This document shows, piece after piece, positions 57,753 to 64,000 of a stretch of DNA of 64,000 nucleotides. Where the stretch lies: assembly GCA_014529385.2 (NCBI GenBank), contig CM043969.1, positions 15,437,446 through 15,501,445 on the forward strand, given 5' to 3'. Under the pieces are notes generated by a model. It ran no database searches, was not told the origin of the DNA, and saw nothing but the letters and a program-made list of their open reading frames with translations. This DNA is from Adiantum capillus-veneris. Its lineage: Eukaryota > Streptophyta > Polypodiopsida > Polypodiales > Pteridaceae. Made by a program: the position numbers and the translations under genes. The stretch's first letter is position 1. Each line of letters opens with the position of its first letter.

Positions 57753-57770
57753 TGGCGCCGCTGCCGGGGA
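57753..57770 (+). other. Primer binding site, tRNA-Asp type (C)
   Basis: TGGCGCCGCTGCCGGGGA, one mismatch from the complement of the plant tRNA-Asp 3' end. Confidence 0.88.
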
Positions 57771-57865
57771 TATGCCCTACACTAAGCTCGGTTAGCACTT
57801 TACGCTTCCTTGTGGTGCAATTTCTATCATAGGAAAGGCAGGGAAGGAGTGTGTGGAGATTTCTG

Positions 57866-58345
57866 TTTTTTGCGTTTTCTGCATTTGCTGTCAAGTTTCA
57901 ATTTCTGCTATTGTCTGCGTTTTTTCAATTTCTGCATTTTCAAGTTCGGCGTTTTCAATTTCTGCAATTTTCTGCATTTCTGCGTTTTTTCAATTTTCTG
58001 CAATTTCTGCATTTTCAATTTCTGCGTTTTCAATTTCTGCAATTTTCTGCATTTCTGCGTTTTTTCAATTTTCTGCAATTTCTGCATTTTCAATTTTTGC
58101 GTTTTCAATTTCTGCAATTTTCTGCATTTCTGCGTTTTTTCAATTTTCTGCAATTTCTGCGTTTTCAATTTCTGCAATTTTCTGCATTTCTGTGTTTTTT
58201 CAATTTTCTGCATTTCTGCATTTTCAATTTCTGCGTTTTCAATTTCTGCAATTTTCTGCATTTCTGCGTTTTTTCAATTTTCTGCATTTCTGCGTTTTTT
58301 CAATTTCTGCATTTCTGCATTTTCAATTTCTGTATTTTCTGCATC
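57866..58345 (+). repeat. TTTCTGC repeat array in C leader
   Basis: Dozens of TTTCTGC[AG] words joined by short T/A spacers. A higher-order unit starting TCTGCAATTTTCTGC recurs at 57961, 58036, 58111, 58171 and 58245 (60-75 base steps). One strand is almost free of G apart from the TGC words. Open frames on both strands here are translations of the repeat. Confidence 0.93.
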
Positions 58346-58560
58346 AAAAAAAAAGAAAAGTTTTTTTTGAAAAAAAAATTCTGAAAAAAAAATAATTTAA
58401 AAAAAATATTCGAAAAATAAAAACGCGAGTGAGCGGGCGGCTAAATTTTTCGAAAATAAAAAACGTGACTCTTAAAACGGACGGGTTGGTTTGCATAAAA
58501 GATAGATCGGGATCATTTCCCCAAGCCCAAGCCCAAGCCCTAGACTCACTACAATCTACC
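58346..58560 (+). other. A-rich end of C leader
   Basis: A- and T-runs (58345-58420), then AAGCCCAAGCCCAAGCCC (58520-58540), the block shared by all family-A leaders, directly followed by gag. Confidence 0.7.
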
Positions 58561-58574
58561 CTACCCTTCGAAGG

Positions 58575-59060
58575 TTGTTTCTAAAGGAGTACATACGAGA
58601 AGGTGTGCTTTGGGGTGTAGCATCTCAGCTACAGAAGGCCGAACGTAAGGAAGGAGAGTCAGTAAGGGACTTCATTAGTCGTCTAAAGCACTTAAACTCT
58701 CGTTGCCCTGTAAATGAGCGCTTCAACAATAACCAACTGCTTGATCGATTCATTCGAGGGTTGAGGAATGAAGGAATCTATAATGGACTAGTGATTAGAG
58801 GTATCACAACCTGGGAAGATGTCACTGCCAATGCAATCCAATTAGAGGACAACTTGATGATAGCAGGCATGAGGGTGTCTACTGACACGAGATCCACTAG
58901 CTCACAAGCCATTGAGTATGAACCCATGACTGCAAAGCCCATTGCCAATGAGCCAAAGGTATTTGAGACATTCTTGACAGACCTCACCAAGGCAATCCAA
59001 GAGTCTCTTAAGGATAATCGACCCCCTCAAAATAGTCACATGTATCCAAGAAGGGAGTAA
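58575..59060 (+). pseudogene. Gag capsid-type domain (C)
   Basis: 161 codons with E-G-E-S-V-R-D-F-I-S-R-L-K-H-L-N-S and L-L-D-R-F-I-R-G-L, the Retrotrans_gag signature, ending in a Ser/Thr-rich tail. Close match to 11522-11836 of A1. The true Gag would begin further upstream in family members; that part is not in this copy. Fossil. Confidence 0.85.
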
Positions 59061-59125
59061 CAATGGTGTTCCATTTTCTTAGGTCCACATAGCACTAGTG
59101 AGTGCCCTACGTTTAGAGTAAAATT

Positions 59126-59190
59126 TAATGGAACTTGCAACGCATGTGGTAGGTATGGTCACCAAGCTAAGGATTGTTTAATGATCAAAC
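59126..59190 (+). pseudogene. CCHC zinc knuckle (C)
   Basis: C-N-A-C-G-R-Y-G-H-Q-A-K-D-C, exact C-x2-C-x4-H-x4-C, between the capsid-type domain and the long frame. First of three knuckles. Fossil. Confidence 0.8.
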
Positions 59191-59375
59191 GTATGATGGC
59201 AAATAGACCACCTGTAGCCTGGACGGATGCGCCTCGAGCTCCTGTATTGATGCCTCCTCCACCTGTTGAGCAACTACCGCAACACATGGTCCCTAGATCT
59301 CAAAATGTTGTACAAGCTACACCGCTACCACCTCCTGTGCTAGGACCGTAGCCCCCGCATCCAAGAGTCACCCCT

Positions 59376-62111
59376 ATGAACCAAGTGGGTTGCGAGCCAT
59401 CAAATGCTTATGCAGATGGCTGTGAGGAGGAAATAGACACTAGTATTGCCTACGGACTTGATACATTGGAAGAGTGTCCTATATACTACATGGAAGATTG
59501 TTGGGGGCAAGTCAAGCCGGTTTATCAAGCTCCTGCTCTCGCATCCAGAGGTCAAAATATCAACACCCAGGCTAGGAGGCCACCTCTTCAATGCTACGAG
59601 TGTGGTGGACCACATCGAGCAGCGGAGTGCCCTATTAGGCTGCAAAAGAATGCTGCACAGATGCAAATGAATCAAGGGAGCACGTCTGCAATGCCAATAC
59701 TCACATGTAATCGTTGTGGCATAGATCACTTGATTGCCCAATGCCCCTATAACCCAAATGCGCCTAAAATCACACCCCTGAATTTGGTCGAAATTTCTAG
59801 TGTGACATCGCCAATACCACCCGTTGCACCCGCTTATGCGATTACACGGTCCATGCTTCAAGGGCCAAGACATATCCTGGAAGAGAGAGATACCGCGTCA
59901 GTTATCCAAGCAAAGAAAAAGAAGACACGAAGGAAGAAGTCGCAGAATACGGAAAATTCAAAGCCAAGTTCCAAAACAAACATAGGAACAGGAGATGACC
60001 CCGTGTATATGAATGACCTCGAGGATGATTCAGATTCAATCGAGACAATGGAGACTAGAACCAATACCACAAAGAGAAAGACCGACAAAGAAAACCGTAA
60101 CATGGAACCAAATGAAAACCGAATAAGAGAAAATCATAAAGAGCCTCTGAAAACACCACAAGTGTTTCCAAATCCAATCCAAGACCCCCAAGATAAACCG
60201 CAGGGGCAAAAAGGGAAGAATCGTAAAAAGAAGATTGGGACGTACCCAAACCTAGTAGACGAGATTAAGCAGGTGAAACATCTAAGAGGTTTAGTGGAGG
60301 AGACTCAAAGGAAACTAGAACCAGAACCCATGCATGTCAAAATTCATGACACAGTGTTTCCCACGCAAGTTCATCCACCCCACATGAACCATAGACCGTT
60401 AGCCATATCTAGTATCATCCAAGAAGGGAGTGAGGACGGGACATCAGAAAGTGAGCATACACCTTTCTTGTTGGAAAGGATGTTTAACGAAGGAATACCT
60501 GATCCCATAGAGGAATATGAGATTCCATCCTCACCAGTTCCTAGTCAAGGACCTACACCCTGCAAAACGCCAATGAATGTTGCCAAACTAGTGGACTTCA
60601 TGTCTTCTAAGGTCCGAACCACGATCATAGCAAAGCTGTATGGAGATCCTGAGTTATTCCTTGCACTTCGAGCATTCCTTAACGGAGAGCTACGAACGGG
60701 ATTACCGCAGTTTGCGCAACCAAATAGGCCTGAATCAATTATGATTGATGAGGAAAATCATGTGCAATCACTCGACTTAGATGGACACGAGTCTGTGATC
60801 GAGGTACCCATTAACAAATTAGGGCAGTATTTTGAAGGCGACGAGTCTAATGCGACCCTACCCATCACTACCAAGGGATTAACTATAAAGGGAATTCTTG
60901 ATGGTGGTGCGGGAGTTAGCATCGTTACAAAAGATTGTTGGGAATCCATGGGAAAACCCCGCCTCAGTGTTACTAACATTGTGGTAAAGATGGCAAATGG
61001 TACCATAGCCAAACCTATGGGGATGCTCAAGGATCTTAAGATCAAAGTTCTAGGACACAAGGTACGACATACGTTCATTGTAATGGATTTCTCTAAACAC
61101 CTTATGTCATATGAAATGATTTTAGGACGACCATTCATGAGGGAAGCACAAATGGTTCATGATTGGTCTAAAAATCATGTCTATTTGCAATTCCAAGACT
61201 CTGTCCTTAGAGTGGATTTGGTGACTGGTAAGGTACACCCCTTAGGGAGTAAAACCATTATTGATCATCGCTCTGACACCACAGTTCACTCGGCCCCACT
61301 ACAATATTGTTACACTTGTAAGAAGGATACAGACATTGGCCAAGATTCTCCTTACATGGATGTGTTACCGGGTATGACGAAATCAGACAATGTGGATTGG
61401 GTCCACCTAGCATCAACCATAGACACTTGGGGAAATAGGGGGACGACCTGGGTAACACCTGAGGGGGATGAAATGCCTATACCCTTAAATATGCTACAAG
61501 CAATGCATATCTCTTCCAACAAGACTCATCCTAAGGTAACGAAGAAAACATACAAGTGGGTCCCTAAAGCTTCTTTAGTGACCATACCTAGTGCTAAAAA
61601 ACAGAAGCCTTGTAAGAAACGTACCACTCGCTCCAAGAAAAGTAAGAAAATGTTGCGATGGATCCCTAAACGACTATTGGAAGCCCAAGGCTACTATCAA
61701 GGAAATAATCAAATCTGGGTACCAAAACGTAGATTGTGCTCTTACCTATCACCAGACCCAAGTGAGCCCAATCCCGTAGCTCCAAAACGAATCAATGATC
61801 ATGGAAAGGGAAAAATCACAGAACGCTACACACCCGCTCCAGAGCTAGTTTGGGTACCAAAGAAAGAACGATTTGTTCCACCTAGCTCAGGAAGGGGGGA
61901 GTCCCATGAAGCGTCTAGCTCATCATGTAATACATCCATAGAGGTAAAAGCTTCTACACAGCCTCCATCTATAGTAGTGGACCTCCATGAAGCTACAAAA
62001 GAATCCACACCTCCCAGTGTTCAAGAATCACCTGATGAACCACTTCAAGTTCGATCCTGGGAGAGTACCTTACCACCCTTGCAACTTGACGAGGCACCTA
62101 GGGTAATATAA
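59376..62111 (+). CDS. Gag-protease-WVPK polyprotein frame (C), 911 codons
   Basis: Longest open frame in the window. Order: acidic start; two variant zinc knuckles of C-x2-C-x3-H-x4-C form (C-Y-E-C-G-G-P-H at residue ~73 and C-N-R-C-G-I-D-H at ~111); a Lys/Glu/Asn-rich, probably disordered region (~180-330); a retropepsin-like domain (~480-620) with P-I-T-T-K-G-L-T-I-K-G-I-L-D, an active-site loop of the form shared with A1, and M-I-L-G-R-P-F-M-R-E; then a Lys/Pro-rich module (~690-830) with four W-[VI]-P-K motifs; and an acidic/Pro tail. There is no RT after it. The frame looks whole, which is notable among so many broken ones. The knuckles would bind RNA; the WVPK module has no function known to me. 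The start ATG is the first in frame but the natural product may begin in upstream Gag. Confidence 0.82.
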   Translation: MNQVGCEPSNAYADGCEEEIDTSIAYGLDTLEECPIYYMEDCWGQVKPVYQAPALASRGQNINTQARRPPLQCYECGGPHRAAECPIRLQKNAAQMQMNQGSTSAMPILTCNRCGIDHLIAQCPYNPNAPKITPLNLVEISSVTSPIPPVAPAYAITRSMLQGPRHILEERDTASVIQAKKKKTRRKKSQNTENSKPSSKTNIGTGDDPVYMNDLEDDSDSIETMETRTNTTKRKTDKENRNMEPNENRIRENHKEPLKTPQVFPNPIQDPQDKPQGQKGKNRKKKIGTYPNLVDEIKQVKHLRGLVEETQRKLEPEPMHVKIHDTVFPTQVHPPHMNHRPLAISSIIQEGSEDGTSESEHTPFLLERMFNEGIPDPIEEYEIPSSPVPSQGPTPCKTPMNVAKLVDFMSSKVRTTIIAKLYGDPELFLALRAFLNGELRTGLPQFAQPNRPESIMIDEENHVQSLDLDGHESVIEVPINKLGQYFEGDESNATLPITTKGLTIKGILDGGAGVSIVTKDCWESMGKPRLSVTNIVVKMANGTIAKPMGMLKDLKIKVLGHKVRHTFIVMDFSKHLMSYEMILGRPFMREAQMVHDWSKNHVYLQFQDSVLRVDLVTGKVHPLGSKTIIDHRSDTTVHSAPLQYCYTCKKDTDIGQDSPYMDVLPGMTKSDNVDWVHLASTIDTWGNRGTTWVTPEGDEMPIPLNMLQAMHISSNKTHPKVTKKTYKWVPKASLVTIPSAKKQKPCKKRTTRSKKSKKMLRWIPKRLLEAQGYYQGNNQIWVPKRRLCSYLSPDPSEPNPVAPKRINDHGKGKITERYTPAPELVWVPKKERFVPPSSGRGESHEASSSSCNTSIEVKASTQPPSIVVDLHEATKESTPPSVQESPDEPLQVRSWESTLPPLQLDEAPRVI

Positions 62112-62199
62112 AACTACTGGCAAAAATCCTCACCTATTACCAACTGGAACAATTGGTTTCAAAGGGTGACAAGCTCATTTCAAACGGTATGATCTACCC

Positions 62200-62305
62200 A
62201 AGGAAGGGGGGAGTGTTTGCTGACAGTCATCATTCATTTGTTTCCCTCTCAACCTTTTTCCCTGACCTCTCAATCTCCGATCTTAGGGAATGTATATATA
62301 TAGCC
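62200..62305 (+). promoter_or_regulatory. Polypurine tract followed by TATA-like sequence (C)
   Basis: AAGGAAGGGGGGAG followed by TGTTTGCTGACA and, about 80 bases on, GAATGTATATATATAGCC. Same layout as 3655-3765 and conserved between the two copies. The purine tract is almost identical to B's genuine tract at 40346, yet no family-A LTR follows. Confidence 0.5.
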
Positions 62306-62474
62306 TTATACTCACAAAAAAACAAAAATAGTAAAGAGCAAGAGCGCCTAGCAATGAGAGAGCACCCTATCAGATCTTACATATAAGTCCAAATTCACCG
62401 TGTCAATTCAAGCAACACACAAAAACAACTCTTATGTTTTAAAGGCCTAACCAAATCTATCTGTCTTGTCAGAA

Positions 62475-62897
62475 ATGGCTACTTCACCAGAGGCATGCAC
62501 TTCTATTTTTGATGAAAGGTACCCCTTGTCTTTTCAACAAGTGTTCTACGTATGCTACCCTATACTTTCTTGCGAATGGGATTTGATAGAGAGCCTTGCA
62601 TGTGAGAGAAATTTTGAGGAGTTAGAATGGCTGATACGTCTATGGCTAACTAGTGATCCCTACCCAGTAGCGACTGTGTCTCCAATGGCACATGCTTATT
62701 CTTTTGCACAAGATGAGTATCCACGCATCACGAGGTTCTTGATTAGCATGCTAGCACAAGAGGATGATGAAGAGGAACTAATAGAGACCGAGGAAGACTA
62801 TGGCCTCACGGACAACGATTTTATTTATCTAGATGATGAGGATAGAGGCCTAGCCTTAGGGTGGCCACCCGGTTTATATAATATCCTCTTTCCTTGA
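62475..62897 (+). CDS. Small acidic frame downstream of the WVPK frame (C)
   Basis: About 140 codons from an ATG at 62475: M-A-T-S-P-E-A-C-T-S, then F-Q-Q-V-F-Y-V-C-Y-P-I-L-S-C-E-W-D-L-I, a central helical part, and an acidic end (E-D-D-E-E-E-L-I-E-T-E-E-D). No signal peptide or clear membrane segment, so nothing marks it as envelope-like. The ATG is preceded by TCTATCTGTCTTGTCAG, which looks like a splice acceptor; the related copy at 3899 has TTTGTGTGTACAG in the same place. Spliced downstream frames are known in Athila-type elements. An in-frame ATG at 62466 is upstream but within the acceptor-like stretch. Confidence 0.5.
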   Translation: MATSPEACTSIFDERYPLSFQQVFYVCYPILSCEWDLIESLACERNFEELEWLIRLWLTSDPYPVATVSPMAHAYSFAQDEYPRITRFLISMLAQEDDEEELIETEEDYGLTDNDFIYLDDEDRGLALGWPPGLYNILFP

Positions 62898-64000
62898 TTC
62901 TAAAAGGGGTGACAGATAGGTAGGTTAGGGGTCTAGATTGTGTTTTGAGTTTGTTTTTTAGGAGTTTTAATTTTTCCCACTAATGTGCCTCCTGGAGGTA
63001 TTCCTTTTGTTTCCTAGTGTGTACAGGAGCGTGTTGCTATTGATAGGATTTGGACCTTCATGGAACCTTCAAATCAAGCACGACCATCAACACAAACAGG
63101 TGTTTCTTGTCCATTAGCATTGCCGTTATCTTTTTGCATCCATGTTTGTCTGCTTTGATTGTGATTGGTAGCATAATATTCAGCGCATTGGCTTAGTATC
63201 AAACATTTAATTCAATGTAATGTTTTGTCATAATCACTTGTTTAGGGGTAAAAATCAAGCAGTCCGACTAAGCTAGTTTGACCAAGCTAGGTATTAGAAA
63301 TCTTCTCTTAATACCATGGGGAATGCCTTCCTAATAAGCAATGGTTACTTAGGTTCTTAATCCGATTTAGGCAGCATTGTATGAAATGTACTAGGGCTTT
63401 CTAGTGGGCTTAACCCTATTGACCTTTAGCTTAAGTATTATAAAGGGAGTTTACTAATGTGATGAGCCTGGGGAGGGTAACAATGTTATATGACCCCCCA
63501 AAGTTACAAAATTAAAATGCTGAAAATGAACAAACAAAAAATCAAAGTGCCACAATGTAAAATCTTAAGCTGGAAGAGAAATCTCAGCTTGATTTGGTAC
63601 TTCACTCACATGTATTGCCTATGGTACTAGAGCCCTAGAGGTTCCCAGTGTGGGCGCTTTTCCTTGAAAAGCAAAAAACCCAAGGCATACAAAATAAGCA
63701 CACACATCATAATTGAATCAATGTGAAAAGACCTTGGGGGGTCACAGAAAAAGTAATCAGTCAGGCGATGATTTCATGAGAAATTCCTTTTATGGTAGCT
63801 TAACTACAAGGTTTTCTAGATATAGCCTCTAGTCAGCCCTCGAACATGAATACTTGGCTCTCGCGATTAAACAACTTAATTGACCACTGAAAATTAAGAA
63901 GCTTACCCATGGTATTAATATTCGATCTCTAGTGCCTTTCGACCGTCAAATTAGCGACCCCAGACTTGTTTAATTTTTTACCTTTACATCTGTTTATGCA
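62898..64000 (+). other. Unassigned 3' sequence of C or flank
   Basis: No long frame. A short frame starts at 63059 (M-E-P-S-N-Q-A-R) after TAGTGTGTACAGGAG, again acceptor-like, but ends within about 35 codons. No LTR, primer site or known domain recognised. Confidence 0.4.

Larger units (their letters stand above)
57178..64000 (+). mobile_element. Family-A Ty3/Gypsy element C, runs to or past the right edge
   Basis: Plus-strand order: LTR (57178-57748), tRNA-Asp-type primer site, leader with a TTTCTGC array, gag, a 911-codon frame joining zinc knuckles, a protease-like domain and a W-[VI]-P-K module, then a polypurine/TATA-like block and a further small frame. No RT, RNase H or integrase is present up to 64000. 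Compared with A1 the leader joins gag at an internal point. No 3' LTR is recognised in the window, so its end is unknown. The element is a fossil with a few breaks, though the long frame looks whole. Confidence 0.75.

Noticed and set aside
57810-58395. Three long Phe/Ile/Cys-rich plus-strand frames and one Gln/Lys-rich minus-strand frame
   Set aside because: All four are reading frames of the same TTTCTGC array.
62220-62470. 3' LTR of element C starting TGTTTGCTGACA
   Set aside because: It does not match C's own 5' LTR, which begins TGTTAACCC; kept only as an unexplained polypurine/TATA-like block.
62475-62897. Envelope-like protein
   Set aside because: No signal peptide or transmembrane segment is visible; called only a small acidic frame.

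Overview
The window looks like repeat-dense nuclear DNA of a land plant with a large genome. The evidence is plant-type Ty3/Gypsy LTR elements primed by tRNA-Asp-like or initiator-tRNA-Met-like sites, a CACTA (En/Spm) terminus, a hAT gene of the DUF4371 type, long (CT)n and (AC)n microsatellites, and a fragment of a plant heavy-metal-associated (HIPP-like) gene. A gymnosperm or fern would fit giant, old, nested elements, but the sequence does not settle this. I see no intact host gene, no tRNA or rRNA gene and no CRISPR array.
Layout: 1-2299 is the end of a minus-strand CACTA transposon that runs off the left edge. It carries a possible transposase N-terminus, a captured HIPP-like exon and subterminal hairpins, and it sits in an LTR fragment (2300-2897). 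At 2898-4050 is a plus-strand remnant of Ty3/Gypsy 'family A', abutting head-on a minus-strand family-A leader and LTR (4055-5270). At 5271-15477 is a long minus-strand family-A relative with gag, protease, RT, RNase H, integrase and the start of a second protease-like domain. At 15649-41235 is one very large (about 25.6 kb) plus-strand Ty3/Gypsy element, 'B', with 860-870 bp LTRs, a 6 kb leader holding a ~152 bp tandem array, seven copies of a 20 bp palindrome placed on both sides of gag-pol, a second aspartic-protease-like domain after integrase, and a long coiled-coil coding region before the 3' LTR. Inside B's 3' coding region lies a 4.4 kb non-autonomous LTR element, 'E' (33194-37564), with clean ACCAA target duplications.
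At 43117-54286 is a degenerate minus-strand hAT gene, split by a minus-strand chromovirus, 'D' (43733-52547). Upstream of the hAT gene a ~1 kb segment is duplicated (about 54530-55690 and 56150-57140). From 57178 to the right edge is a plus-strand family-A copy, 'C', with LTR, tRNA-Asp-type primer site, a TTTCTGC repeat array, gag, and a long open frame (911 codons) ending in a repeated W-[VI]-P-K module where family relatives have pol.
The order of insertion read from nesting is: hAT before D; B before E; an LTR before the CACTA element. By-eye LTR comparison suggests B is oldest (about 9% different over a ~280 bp stretch) and D and E are younger (about 5-6%). All LTR elements here are fossils with breaks; they are described by parts only.
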